NCBI GenBank assembly: GCA_002633005.1
Contig: NMRA01000391.1
Location: forward strand, 307,209-371,208
Length of the DNA stretch: 64,000 bases
Reading direction: 5' to 3'
Origin: Phoronis australis
Taxonomy: Eukaryota > Phoronida > Phoronidae
In this document: positions 22,501-37,500 of the stretch, piece by piece
Numbering within the stretch: the stretch's first letter is position 1
Layout: the number at the start of each line of letters is the position of its first letter
The notes under the pieces: generated by a model
What the model was told of the DNA's origin: nothing
Database searches by the model: none
Seen by the model: only the letters and a program-made list of their open reading frames with translations
Made by a program: the position numbers and the translations under genes

Positions 22501-25500
22501 GGCTAACAGCCGGTGCATGGCATGGTTTAGTCACTGACCCTGAACCCACATTTGTTGTACTCAGGCCTGTGTTATGAATGAGTCTGTCATGCATATTTGA
22601 CACATGTAAAACTACTGGCTGTTGTAGCTGAACTGACAGTTATCAGTCTTTTCTCAACACAAAGTACATCTCCTTGTTTCTTTGATTTGGGCTTGGCATC
22701 TATGTTTGTGGGCCAGGTAAACCAGCCTCTGGTTTTTCATGTCCCAACTTTTCCACTGCATTTGGCGTTTCATTAACTGTTCTTTCATTAAATCATTGAC
22801 TATCTGGTGAATAACTTTAATCGTTTTTAGTATCCATTTCTGTCCATACCCAGGAGGCATGCGTGTTATTCAACTTGCCACATCCTCAAATAGCAACTGG
22901 TCGCAGGCTTAAGATTTAGTTTAATTTTAGTTGAGCGGAACACAATTAAGAAAGGAAACTCAAATACCTTTTTTAAGAAACCTGATCCAAGTCGAGCCGA
23001 GACTGAACGTCACTGTTAGTTGTCCAGCCTGGCACCAGGCCTTGTCAATTACTTCTTGTTTGATGAAAAGAATACTTTATTACAATTGACATCCCCTTAC
23101 TGGGCGCCGCAGTTTTTCATCTAAGGACAGATATGTGTTTTTAGGCGGGTGCTTTTCTAGAATTAGAAAAAGGGCAGCTCTAGTGGCCACTAGCCACTAA
23201 TGTGGACTAGAGAGATTTTGTTGCTGTGGACTACAGTGTTTTAAAGATATTCATGGATGCCAGTCATAATCTCTAAAAATGGCTTAAAATCTTTGCAACA
23301 GGATGTTTTTGTTTAAGTAGCTATTTCATACATGTAAATTAGTACTTTGTAAGAAAAATCACTGTGCTGCTGGCATTAACCAGTATTCTAGTGACAGAAA
23401 TTTTGCAACTATGTCTTTTGATGATTTTGTCTTGAGATTTTGCTGTGAAACTAAGCATCTGTTTTCTTGATCTTAAAAAATTGTTGTGAATATAATTTTT
23501 TCTCGGGGCTAACCCAATCTGGCTTTGTAATGATTTTTGTTCACATTTATTGTTGTGGTAGACAGGCTATAGTGGTTTAGCTTGGTAATGCCTGAGAGAG
23601 GGTTACCAGCCTTCGGGCTTCTGTGTAACATTTTTCAGCGCTTGTAACTACAGACTACCGACGCGGGTAATTCCACTAGGTATCGCTAGCTTTAATGACT
23701 TGTAATCAAGATTTTTTGTTCCCTTTACCTGTCTGTAGCAGTCTCGGGTGGAGACAGTTGCGAGAAAATCTAGCCTGTTTATGATGCAATATGGCTTACA
23801 AACAAAATTTTGTTTCGTTTTTTATTTTTTCATAAAACATAAGAAGCAACATTATTATTATATTTAGGTTTTACACCATAGCTATGCTAAAACCTTTAAA
23901 GAATGTAAATTATCAATTTCCGTAATTGATGGAATTTTTCTGTAAGCACAAGCATGCTGTACATTGATTCTTAATAGTTTAATGAACTATTGCTAATAAA
24001 CTAACATCCCCTCTCTTTATAAAGTATTATATAATACATTGGGTTGAAAAACAATGCGAGTTCATGGGGTTTGGCAAATTATTTTGCAAACTGTTTTCTG
24101 ATTGGTCATTCAAAAGTTACTTTTAATCTTTCCTATGGTAATACGGCTGTATTTTCTATGGCGACTACTGAGTTGGTTGTTGATATACCAGCTCTGAGGA
24201 GTCAACTCGTCCACTTGGCGGTAGTCTTCTTAAAGAGACAGTTCCTTTGTTTGTCTTAAAGATCAATAACAAATTTAGGTCAACCTTATTTCATAACAGT
24301 ATGTATTATTTGTTGTATACTGTGATGTTCCTCAAACATGCATTAGATTTCTATATTTTTTAATGATAGAAAATGCTACAGTAAGCAAATTGATTTCGTT
24401 TCACATCAGTATTGTTTCGGTATTGAGCAGGATACCTTTTCAGTCTAATCAGTGATATGTTACTTAGTATGTGTGTATGGTTAGCAGAGCCTGCGGGTAA
24501 AACAGCCTGTCGTAGCTTGTGTGCCTTGGCAACCATGTGTCTAATAAAGCATACCATGCCGACGCATAGATTAGTGCCACCAACTACCTAATTTTTCAAT
24601 ACAGAAAACTGTTAATTCGCAACATATTACTCACTTTTAAATTAAAAGAAGTTAAGTGTTGCTCATCCTTGTTCTTGTGAAAGTTTATGTTATACTATAT
24701 TATGTGGTATTGGGGAGAACGTCAAACCCTTTCAATGTGATTATAAGTGACTTGAGGCTTTGTTGGCCTCGAAAGTAGCAACTATTCAGTTTTGCAAGCT
24801 CGTCTATCAGTTCAGCTTGCAGGGTTTCCCCACTCCTTGCACAGTATTGTGTGCCGCGATGAACTACGCTTTATTCCATTTGTTGTCAGGCTCCAGGGCA
24901 CTTGATGGATCGAATGAACACCACTTGGCAAACTACCCTGCCCTGGCAAAGCTATGCCAGGATTGCTAGCGGTAATTTTTTATTCCCAGCTATTGTTGTC
25001 GCTTGGTCTGCTGTACTTTGCAAGTTGCATTTTGTTCAAGATTATTTTTTGTGGATTATTGACCTGGCTTCTTTTTTGATTGGGGTGTGTCATTTGTTTT
25101 AAGGCATCAATGAGGAAGTTGGCCCAAAATTGTTTCTAACCTGGAAGGGTGGAGTATCGTGAAAAAATTCCATCTCTGAGGATGAACTCTCCTGACTCTA
25201 TAGATTTGTGTAATTTAGCTTGGAATGCGCTGCTACTTAACTTGTTAGATTCTGCCATGTTTCCCCCGTTTCAACACACTCGGTGCACACAGCATCAGTA
25301 ATGCAATTTCAGCTCTTCCCCAGCAGTTGTTCACTTGCGTGACTGAATACAATCTTGGCCTAGCCCACCACTCAGCCTTGACTGACTCACTGATTACAGG
25401 GGGTGATTCTGTAAACAAACGAGACTGGACATGGATTCCAGTTTCTTGGCCGAGTACTGGGCTGTTTGCAACTATGTTTTTCTTTTGGGGGCGGGATGCC

Positions 25501-28500
25501 TGAAGTTGGGCATGGAGAAAGGTCAATGTTTTCAGGGTCCCCAGTGAGCAAAAATCCAAACGTGGTGCGAATTGTGTCTTGTTTGTTGTGTTCTAATCTT
25601 CCTATTTAGTCTCAGGAACTGTTATAGCTTACATATTATTTTCACTTGTTGATCATGTTACTATCATCTGTATGTCAAAAGAATAAATATAGGTACCACC
25701 ATGTAACACTTATGTGGATCATTTGTATCTCAAAAGAATAAATATAGGTACCACCATGTAACACTTATGTGGATCATTTGTCTTGTGAAACTGATAGAAC
25801 TGGAGGTTTTCAAACATGGCTCAACAGTTAAAACCTGGCTTAGAACTGTTCATGCATTGTTCAAAATTTCTAAAAAATGGCCCATATCCTTCCAAACATG
25901 ATGCAGCACCATGTTTGACTATATGTAGGGAGTTTTGGGAGAGCCATGAGCCGAGCTGTCTCACTCAGGTGATCTATAGCTGGCTGACAGCTCACGTCAA
26001 GGTGTAAAAATACCAAAATGAATGAAGTTGTGGTTATTTCATTCAGGTTCTTTTTTTGAGGCATGCAGCTCGGCTCATAGCTCTCTGTCTGCGGTGGCCT
26101 TTAGTGTAGTTCTGTTGAAAACTTATTCAGGATAATTCAGTTGTCAAAAAGCCATTAAAGAGTACTGTGTGGATTATCAAGCTGCTGAGCATTGATTGTT
26201 TCTAGCATCTTTGATTTATCCAGTGAGACATTTCAGTGATTTTTCTCAGTTTTACTTCCGTTGAAAACATTTTAATGAAGACCATGTTGGTATAACTTAA
26301 TAGTTCACTTTGATTAAACAAGACTTTGTAGTTGTTTCAGCAGCAAAGATCATGTTGAAAATTAATAAAATACTACAAATAATCACAAGGTATCAGGCCA
26401 ATGGACTTTCTGTGGCTGTTTTCATCATATTTGGTTAGCCATTCCATATTTCAATGGTTTCCCAGAAGGAGAAGTTGGTCCAATGCTTTGTGTCAAAATT
26501 ACCCTGTGGTCCTGCATGCTATTCATTCTACAGTTACTGAACAGCTGTTATGTAATGGGAATAGTGAGCGACAAAGACAATTATCTATGACTGTCCCTGA
26601 ATAGCAATGTTCAGCTGGTCTTGTCTGTTCTTTGTTATGGTACTAAAATTAGTCCTGCTTGTTAGAGATTCTTTGCTTTGTGCATTTCCATTCCTAAATT
26701 GGCATATCCCCTGATTCCCTATGATTTACGCATGATTTGTCTAATCGCAAATTAAGAAAAAATTCAATTCATGGTCTCAACTGAATTTCCAACACCATTT
26801 TAACTTTAAGGTGGGAAATGCTTACCAAAATAACCTGGAGTTCATATGAATGTTCCTCTTTATGTACTATGCACTATATGTCACAAAATAAAGACTTAGC
26901 AAATTTGTTGTATGCAAATGGTTTCAATGCCTTACTTCAATAATGGGTTTCTCTCTGACTTTCATGTGGTGCTGTTATCTAAGCAGTATGAAAGAAAGGA
27001 TTTAGCTACTATCCCTATTAGATAGGGCATTCTTTTTGAACTTTGATGTTTCTTATCACATTAGTTGCTAAATTTGCCTTTAATCTGTCTCATTGAGGAT
27101 GGAGTTTGTGTTGTTTGTTATGCCTAATTTCATGGTGTCCGGTCTCCAGGTGGTTATCCAGTGGTGGTTGAGAATCACAGGCGTTCCTGAGTGAGATACT
27201 CCAGTTTTGATACTTTTTAGGTGTCTGTGAAGTCCAGTGGCGGTCATGAGCTTTTATAAGCATTTGCACATCCAATTTCTTGCCGCGCATAACAAATAAC
27301 TATGATAAATGGGACAGTTATAATCTGTCTGTAATCTATTCATCAGCCACTGCCAGGTTGGTGTTATTTATGGTTGTATTATTAAAAGTATGTCCACTCT
27401 GGTAAGTCGGCAGTCGCCTTGTTTGACCGCAACTCCCTAAATCGTCGATGTGTTGACATTAGTATTCAAAAGGCCTTATATCGTAATGTACTTTTCATAC
27501 GCATTCTATTTTGAATCTAAAATAGATCTTCCAGGTATTTTCATACCAATTATGATCCGTTACTGAAATTACAGTCATGGAATTTTGTTTATCTTTAAAT
27601 CCAGTGAGCCCCCAAGCAGTGTAAAATGATCGTTAGTAAAGATAGAACAGTTTTATTGTTTGAATTGCTGAGTGTTTGGTTACCCTCAGTGGATGAAGTT
27701 GGGTCTTAGAGCGTGCTTTCAGTCATATTTCCAAGTATCTCCNTCCCCCCCCCCCCCCCACAGCACATCTGACTGTCCCGGTCGAATGCCAACACTATAC
27801 ACTTTGTATGGCAAAGCTTATTCCAATTTGAAACGAAGCGATTGTTGAAATTGCAATTTTTACAAAAGGTAGCTCAATGTTCTCCACAACCTGCTCTGAC
27901 ACGATACCGCGTCAATTTTGAAAATGAAATTTCAGTTCCGCCATATTGTCAGTGTTTGGAATTGAAAGTTGAAGCCGTGTTGCTGATACAAATGTGTGGC
28001 ACTTCTCCATTCAGAAATCTTGGCATTTCCAGGCAGGAAAGTCTGTCTGAGGAATTATATAATGATGACAACTACCAGCAGATAGTGACAAAATGACAGG
28101 TGGTGCTTGTCTTCACCAGGATCCCGCTGTGGATAGGACTCCAAGTTCCTCACTCCATTGTTGTTAACCATGGCAAACATCTTCAACAAGTTGGCAACAA
28201 ATTGTAAAATTGTATCAACACGTCTCTGGTGGTAGTCACCTGCAACAGTTTTGTTACAAATTCAATAATTTGTTGCAAAAAACACCAGCTGTTGTGTTGG
28301 TAGTTGATATCTAGAACTGGTTTGAGTTCCTGGACCACAAGACATAACTTGCAGTCTCTGCAAAATATCTTCACTTATGGAATGGAAACGCTAAAGTCAA
28401 TAATCCCATAACTCAACTCTCTGACATCACCGACCAATCACTTCAGAAGCCACCATTTTGCTTGGATAGGCTAGTACTCAACAAGCCCTCTTTTTTCACT

Positions 28501-31500
28501 CTTGGTAATTTTGCGAAGTTTTGCGAGATCTTGCTTTCTTGCAAAGAACTAGGTCGGCGGAATGCTCTCCTCCAATGTCTTTTTTAGATGTATTACTGGA
28601 TTCTGGGCAACTAGGCCCCCACCTGGGTCAGGAGCCCCTAATAAAAAAGATCCATACCAGTTGAGCTGAGGTAGCCCCCATAGGCGTGCACTGGCCCTCA
28701 CCCTTGATTGTGTGGCACCTACTCCAGTGGACATCACTTGACAATATTTGAACCCTCTTTTGGAGTCTCGAACCTTCCGTTTGGTTGATATTGCAGAGAA
28801 TGGGCCTTAAACCTAGCTCCATAATAAAACCACAAAGCACCTTTAATGGGGTACATTTTTGGAAGTCTTGTGTGAATTAGCTCCTTCATTAGTCTTGATT
28901 TGCTCACGTACACCAGGTACCAACAATTCTGGTATGCCACCAAATGAGCTGGCAGCACTCTCACTACCCCACTTTTGTCTGTCCGTTTGAATACTTGAAA
29001 CTCATCAATCCTAATTGAAGCGAATAAGATTGAAATGTCTGTCAAGACAGCACAGCTCCAACCTACATAGTCATTGCCAGGGTTACACAGTACGCACGCT
29101 ACACACTCACTGCTGATTCTCCCACTGCTGAGGAATACCTGGCACGGATCATTGGCACCAAGCACTCAGCCACTGGCTTGATTTGTGACTGTATTTATAG
29201 CTAGCATGGGCTATAGTAACTGGTGGCTGATGACGCCAGTGGGCTGCCGCATTAAAATGATCTTGGTTTACAATTATGGGTCATTAACTGCATTGCAAAT
29301 GTGTGGATGTTTCCAGAAATGTCATACAGTGCTGATTTTATAATAGACTGTTCTGTCCTCACTTTAGGTTGAAGCGCAAGCAGAACTGTGTCATAGCTCT
29401 GTTTGTTTGATGGTGAATATTTGGTTTTTCTAAGTATTAGTTTGTTGCTTTTTTGTTTTCAAAAAATTTCGTAAGTTCTCCTTACTGTGGTAAGATTCCA
29501 TTTCAGGTACTTACTGAATTCACTGCCAAATGTGTACATGCGCCATTTTCAAATTTTAGGGTTGCCCAACCTCAATAAATTCTGCAGTGTAATCTTGAGT
29601 CCCTGATGGTTTCGGTGTTCTGGTTAGTAACAGAGAAATGGGTTGTAGTCATGGTGAGGAATATTACAAAGCAAATTTTGTGGGAGTAAGAGGCCTAATT
29701 CGATTTTTGTTTTTTAGCCAACTAAACAAGAGGAAATGAAACTTAAGTGCTTTATGGAGTTATTCACTATGTCTGTTATTTGGCACATAATAATCATCAT
29801 AGTAATGTTAAACTATCTCTGTTAGAGTACAGCTTCAAACTAGTGATCACTCATAGTCTCAGGGTGTTCTTTAAATCCAAACCCTGACTGGCCATGCCCC
29901 AGGCGCCTACATGAGGAGGTGTCAGATTGCTAGAGTTTGCTCGCAAGGGTTCTCATATTTAACCTTACTGTAGTTAAGGGTGTTGTGAAGTATGACATAG
30001 CATATAAAAAGCATTAATGTCCATCAGAAGTGGAATGCTGGTATTTCTGTGACCTTCGGGTGACCTCGTTAAGATTAATGTAAACTATGAAACTATGAAA
30101 TGTTTGAATTTAGTACCTTTTATGTGATGTTTCTTATCCTATTTTTAGATAAATGAAAAGTGCGTGCCAGAACAATAGATTAGGCAATCTTTCCTGGGTT
30201 TTCCTTCACACTATTTTACTATCCTGCTTAGACCCTATCTTCTGACTCAAGGGGGGACCTAATAGCTCCCATTGACTATTCTTATAGAGGGCATCTCCTG
30301 AGGTACATTTCATAGATTATCATACTCTAAAGTATTTACGCTGAGAAATTTCGCTTATAGAGCGGAAACGGTGAATTCTTTCCCAACATCTTACCTCGCC
30401 AACCAATCACTAACATGGTTTCCAATTTGCTGCAAGTTTACACACGAAACACTGTGGTCTTGTTTTTTCACAAGTCTTGTGTCTGCAGAATGCATCCCCA
30501 ATAACTTATAATTAGTGGTGCCCTGGTGTATTCCTAACAGAGCGCTAGCATGATAAGTCCTATGTTAGCTTCACTTTTGGTCAGCCTATGTGCGACCAGC
30601 CTTGGTCAGCGGTGACGTGTGACTCTTTTTCATGTCCATTGTATTCTTGTCAGTTGAAAAGCTGCTCATCTTTTCTTGGATCGGTGCCAGTAGATGATAC
30701 TGAGGAGATGGTCTTTAATTTTGAAGTTGTTCTGTGTTAGAAAAGTGTTGCTAGCTGTATATGGTAAAATATGGCATATTCCGGGAAAAAAATAGTTGCC
30801 TAAATTCATCGTTTTTCATTTTTTCAAAGGTTTGACTTCGTTGTGAATGTCATAGCTACTCAAAATCTCGCCTGATGCCAAGCCATGGAAAAAATGGTAA
30901 ATCGTTGATTTTGTGCTACCTGTCCTTTATGAAAAATCAGGGAGGCAAAGTATCACATACCTGCCATATTGTGTCCTAACATTGGAGATGTTGTGCCACA
31001 GTTTAGAGGTTCAAGCCGGAGCCACGTCAATACACTTAAATTTTGGGTATAATTTATTTGAATGCATTCATCCCGTTCCGATCCAATCGCTCATAACTTG
31101 TGAAAAGAAGTCCATCTCAGCTTTAGTATGTCGGTTTCAGTATAAAGCATAACATATTTCATTTTACGCTGCGTGAAAAAAAGTTGTGTGGTTGCTGTCG
31201 CTTATATTACCCTGAACTGTTCTTGTACTGGCTATGCCGTTATCATTAGTTTTGATTAGGAAATAAGATATATGTACAATTAATTGATTTCTCAATAATA
31301 AGTGTAAAATGATTAGATATTCCGACTCCAGTCCATTCATATCCAGCGTAGATTGCTCAGTCATGTATGCAGATGTGAGCTTACAGTGCACTTATAACTG
31401 TTGGAGCCAACGGGCACGCTGTCTCCAGTCTTATTGATCCGTGCTAGGGCCGTGTCTTGGCAGAACTCACCGGCATTGGTCTAGTTAAATATGCACGCCA

Positions 31501-34500
31501 TGCATGGTCTGTGTTTGACCAAGTCTCCCCACTCTGGCTGGAGGTGTGTGCGTGTTTGTGTGTGCTTGTATGAATGTAGGTAATGCTGGGGGATTAGTGT
31601 CTCAGGTGTTGGTAGCCTGCATTCTGATTCATGCAGACCCAGTTGGCCAACAGCTCAGCCTTGTCTAGTCAGTGTGTCTGGTCAGTCTACCAAGACTGGC
31701 ACCAGGCTAATTAAGTCCAATAGAATCTCAACCTGGGGCTGTGACTGTTGAATACAAGTGTGCGCTGCCTATCCCTCTTAAGGTTTACTAGTTTATCTCT
31801 CACTGTTAAACATGCAGATTTTTTTCATGGAATTTATTTCCAGCTTTAAACCCAACTAAGGCTGTTTGTTCTGTCTTAAATCAAAGCGGGTAGTTTAGTA
31901 TTGGTTAACAATGTAATTTATTATTTATAAATTTAATTTTTCAGTTTTAATATTTTTATACAATTTGGTATTTATAAACTACAAATAAATTCCTGGAAAC
32001 TAAATTGAATAATTTCAGCTGGTCAGAGACTCCAGGATAATAAAGTGGATGTATTAAGAACAGACATTGATAAGGCGAAGATAGCCACTGGTCAGTTCTG
32101 TTTGCCTAAGCAGTTAGAATGCATAGGGTTATTAAAATTGAATTTACATATGGATTTAGTGGGAGCTTTAAGGCCTGATTGTGGCTCAGTTGACATTGAC
32201 CAATATGACATAACCCCTTACAGAATGGCTGCTTGGGCAGAATAACTTCAAAGGGGGCTCCTGTTGCTTCTTTTTAATTTACATGATGGTAGGTCTCTTC
32301 AGTTTATGCAAGGGGGGGGGGGTCTGAGTGAGTGCACTTTGGAAGATGTTTATCTGCTGTGGGAATTGAACCAAGAAGTCTTGTCAGAGACGTTGTTTAC
32401 TTTCCAGTTGATGTGATATCTCTGCTTCCAACTCAGTTTTTAGGCTCTGCTGTTTGCAGAGTGTAGGGTAACAACTGAGGAATGTAGTCGCACACAATGT
32501 GTTGTTGCTTTGGTCAAAGCCATTACTTACAGTCTGTGTAACTCTCAAGTGACTATTCCCTTGACCCAGGCTACTGACAGGGGATACTTGCAATGACTCC
32601 ATCAAATTGGTGACCAGTGGTCAAGCTTAGCTAGGTCCTCATTAGGTTAATGTATTCATGGACTGCTGTAGGTTGGTAATTTTGGTAGTGTGTAAGAAAA
32701 TTTGCAGCTTTCCTTCTACTTAAGAATTAGTGACACTTGGTTTTACAACCGTGTTTGTTATTTCTTGATGTTTAACCAAGGTGTTGGTCTCTTACCGAGT
32801 TGTGGCCTTTTTAGCTGTAGGCTGCCTGTGGTTATTTGTTGTCCTTGTTTGACACAGAAGTCAGTTGAGTTGGGTGGGCAAACACACAGGAAAGCTTGAA
32901 TTGTACGGATTGAATGAGAGAAGATCAGGTTATTCTGTGCACAAGGGCTCGATTTAGGATCAGTCAACACTGCTGTTGTGGCTTTCTGTGCTGCTCAGCC
33001 ATAAGAAATGAAGAGGATTTACTTACTCATTGCTTTTTGTTGGAGCCTTTTGAATAGGGTCAAGATGATTTGCAAACATGGGGGCTGTAGAGTGAGCAGA
33101 CATGCTTGTTTAGTTGGCCTTAACTGGGCCTGTTTTATTGACTTGTTTTAGCATTAATAATGTCAGTTTTGTGTGCCTGACCAGTGACATTCTTTTCTCA
33201 TTCAATTACTTTTTTTTCTAAAACGTTCAAATTACAACGGATGTACCCTGGTGGTGCTTGGCACAGTTATGAAAGAGACTTTGACATGAGGTTTGAAATC
33301 TCTTCTTTTTCGTATTTTTGCCAATAAACTTTACCCCTTCAGCTGTGTAATTTGGCCATGTTTGTCTACAACTGGCTTATTTTTTCTCCTTTTTCACTTA
33401 AAATTGGACACGTCCTCACATACATACTGCCTGGTGACAGTAACCGTACTGCAAGCAAATGTCCTCCTCTAATTTTCACTGCCTCCACTCTTCAAAATTA
33501 TGTACGATTGACCTAGCACTAGTGTGAATATGAGAGTTGTGTTGATAATGCTTAGGTTGTAGCTCCTAGTGTCAGCCAGGCACACTTGTCTGTCACAGAG
33601 TGTAAATACCTGTACAACTTGATGGCATAGTTCTCAGTACACAGATGAAAAATGGGGTCGCTGTGAGAGCTGGTTTCCATGAAAATCCGAGTTTGTTGAG
33701 TTCAACTAGGCTCATTAACTCGGCAACTCGACACTTTGGTTCACTCTAGAAATATTTGGCGCTACGTTTCACCTTAAAGTACTCTATTTTTGAATTTTGA
33801 CTTCTTTTCCGGTACTATGGGGGTGGTTTCTTGTTCGATTTAGTCAGAAATTGTTGACGTGTAAAATAACTAATATTTTCAGTAACCAGTGATGCTGAAA
33901 GGTTAATTACCAGTAGTTCTTGGGTCCTGTGTGCGGAATGTTGGCTGTGTTTCCCACACAGCTTGTTGGTATTCAGCATGTGAACTAAATCTTTTTTAGG
34001 AAAACTGGAATGAAGTTTCTATTTCTTTGCTTGCTACTTTTAAAAAGTGTTTTTTATTACACTTGGTTAATAGCAAGAGAAATTGAGTTATTCATTTGGT
34101 GGGTATAATTGTTTCTGTTAGTCATTGTGTGTGCTGGTATATCCGGGTACTATTAAAAGTAAATGCCCTATTTTATGTAGGAGGATGAGGGTTTTAACAG
34201 ACTGTAATTTCTTATTTGTTTTCATGCAAAAACTGTGGTCACATGATTATATGTTGCTTGATGTTTAAACCGTAAAATTTAGACAGACTTACCCTATAAC
34301 AGGTTGCTCCTGGAACGAGGTTTTTAAGTGCTGTGTGGATGGTATTTAAACTAGCGCAACTTACCCCACTTGCGACAACTTACCCCACTTGTGACAACTT
34401 ACCCCACTTGCGACAACTTACCCCACTTGTGACAACTTACCCCATTTGCGACAACTTACTCCACATTATTGAGGTGGGTAACTTGTTCTAGGGTAACTTG

Positions 34501-37500
34501 CGCCACTTCTAATTCCTGTGTGGCCGCAAACTTGGGGCAAGGCGGAAGTAATTATCAGCTGCAGTTATATAAAGACGAGTTTTCTTTTGCGCGCCATGTT
34601 TGCGTTAGGTATTTATTGTCACGCACCGAGCGACAACTTCCGTCTTACCCTAGGTGGTTATTGGATCTGCGTGTGTGTGGACGCTCCACTTAAAAGTGGG
34701 GTAAGGTACTCTAGTGCACGTTGTTCTAGGGTAGGTTGTGTGTGGATGGGACTGAAGATAAGAAATGGTTTCAACCTTCATTATTACTCAAGATTATGCT
34801 TGGTGCTTAAAATGATCTGCTATGGCAAGCCAACTCTTTAAGCCTTGCCTAAAGCCATAAAGAATATTTAGTTTTTAATAATTAGAAATTATTTCTCACA
34901 AGATGAGACCGATTCTAAGCAGCAAATTGCACAAAGTAAAATTCACTTTTAGACAGAAGGCACTTATTTGTTGCACCTTAAAGGTTTATATTTGGTGGAA
35001 ATTATTTGTCCTCTTTGTGGCCTAGGCCTGGTCACAGGCAAATAGCATTTGTTGAGACACAATTTGTCATTCCCTGACCTCGCACTTTGTAAACTGTGTT
35101 TGTTATCCTTGAGCTGCTTAGCATCTTGCACTTGGCCACGTGGTAAATCTTCACTTATTTTGCACAAAACTTGTCATGTTTATATCGTTCAAGGGCTGAT
35201 AGCTCTGATGCAAAAATTGGAAGCTTTACTATGATAATTCTTCATTCATTTCGCAGGCCGAGTTATTTTGCACACCCAAAATTATTTGCAAGAATAATAT
35301 TTTGTCTCTTATTCCACACCAGGCTACTGGGTGGCAATATTTCTTACCTCACCTAATTTGCACTTACGAAATGTCTAGGCAAAGGTTTTCACTACAATAT
35401 ATTTCTTTTTGCTTGAGTGTGAAATCTATTTGTTTTCTTTGTTTGATTCCCTGTTCATGTAGGGATAACAACAAGTGGTTCGTTGGCCAATCAAGGGTAA
35501 TAATTTGGTGTAGTTTTAACAACTTAGCATCATAATTTTCATCAATGTTCTTTTATTTTCAAAGTGGGGAATACCTTTGGGAGTACTGATGTACTATTTG
35601 GCGGCTTCTTGCGTATTTGGATTTGCATTGGTGACTGACTGACCGGTATAGTTTTAGAAATGACAAGATGTTTGAGTCTATAAATGCCTTCAGGTTTGCA
35701 GCAGTGAAATACGTATGGAAATTCGTAGTCTTATTATCCAAATTTTAATGGGTAATAACGGTAGTTATTTTGCATGTGAACTATGAATAGTTTTTTCATA
35801 TTTCATCTTAGGGTAACGTTATTTCACGAACACATAACTTACCGGTAATAATATTGGCAACCATAGGCCTCATTTCATTTAATTAACACACCAGCAGTTG
35901 GTGATGCTTGAGTTCTTCACTTAACTCCCCAGGCCCATTAAGTTTGTATATTCAGTTTATTTTGGATTAATTTATTCAATTTATTTTTTACAAAATATGT
36001 TGAGAAACACTGTAACAGTTATTTTATAACATCTAGATCTGTTAAATGAACCTGACAATGGACCAAAATTATCTTGACATTTATTTTAGACAAAGTAAGT
36101 TTCAGTTATGGACCATATTGTGTGCTACATAGGTGAAGAGTTATTATGTAGTGTGTCTGTTAACTGCGCTCTTATTAAATACCCTGACATTGGATTTTTG
36201 TTATCAGTAACAAGTTAAAAAGGCAGATTACAGTGGAGTATGTGACCCCAGTTAGCTGGATGCATTGCGTGAAGTCGTTAACAGTGGTGTGCGACTATCT
36301 GTGTCCCTGGTGGGCCACCTCCCCTGAACTGGTCGGTGTTTGCACATGTCCCAGCCTTATCAACAAATCAATAGTTGAATGTGCCACTAATAACTACTCC
36401 TAGATAGGCACCTAACTAGGTCTTTATCTCAAGTGTACACATCCGCTGGTGTGATCACCTTCACATTAATTACAATGCTTGGTTCTTTGTTTTATGTTTA
36501 AGAAAAATTCTTAAACAGTTTCCTACCCTTGTTCAGCGCTAGCACCATTCCTTTAAAGGGACATTATACGCAAGAAAAGGGACTTTCTGAGATCAGCATC
36601 TGCACGGTGTAGAACTTGCAATTCTGCAGTTGCAGCCTAGTGCTCTGCTGGGGGAGCTAAATCTGACTCAGTAAATGGCAGAATATTCTAAGTGTATGCA
36701 AACTCACTGGCCTTGATTTCAGTGAATGTCTGGCAGACAATGATGGCAATTAGTAATAAAATTACAAAAACAATGGATTTTGTTGTTTTATAGCCCTGTT
36801 CATATCTTATAACTTTAAGAGGTCTTTTCCCTACATCATTGATCCCAAAAATGCACTTTTCATCCACAAAAGCGATAGTGTCCCTTTAAGATGACACTGG
36901 GTCTTGGTTATCACCACTTCCTTATGACTTGGGTTGCCTAAGTTGTAATTAGGAGAGCCCTTATTCCCCATTCACTCTGGCATTGGTCTGATTTATTAGA
37001 CAGTTCACACAGTTGCTGGACAGATTAAGCATCAGAGAAAGTTGCCTTGTCTGAATTTCCCCCTGGTGTTAATGTTGTGGAGGTCTACTGCCAGGGATAT
37101 CTTGCTATTTTCTGGTTGCAGGCTTGCTGGTTGAAGCTCACCCTGTTTCTGGAAAAGTGAATTTCGCTTTTTGTCAGTGTTTAAATACTAAAGCACTGTC
37201 AAGTGGGCCCAAGTTGTGCCTGGAGCCACTTATGCTTGTTCAAAGTGCCCATGTGAACACAGTTTAAAGCAGCATTAAAACGTGCTTTTTTCATAAGCCA
37301 AGGTTTGATTTGGGCCACTTACTGGTGTAAAGTAGTTGTTCCTTGTTCAGTTAAACTCTTGGCGCACTTTCCTCACAGCAAATCGCTCATAAGACAATTT
37401 TCCATTGAGAAATTTTGGATTATGGAGTGGAAATAATTATTTAATTACTATGAACTCTTTATAATTCAACATTTCAGTCTCAGTAACCAATCACTTCAAT

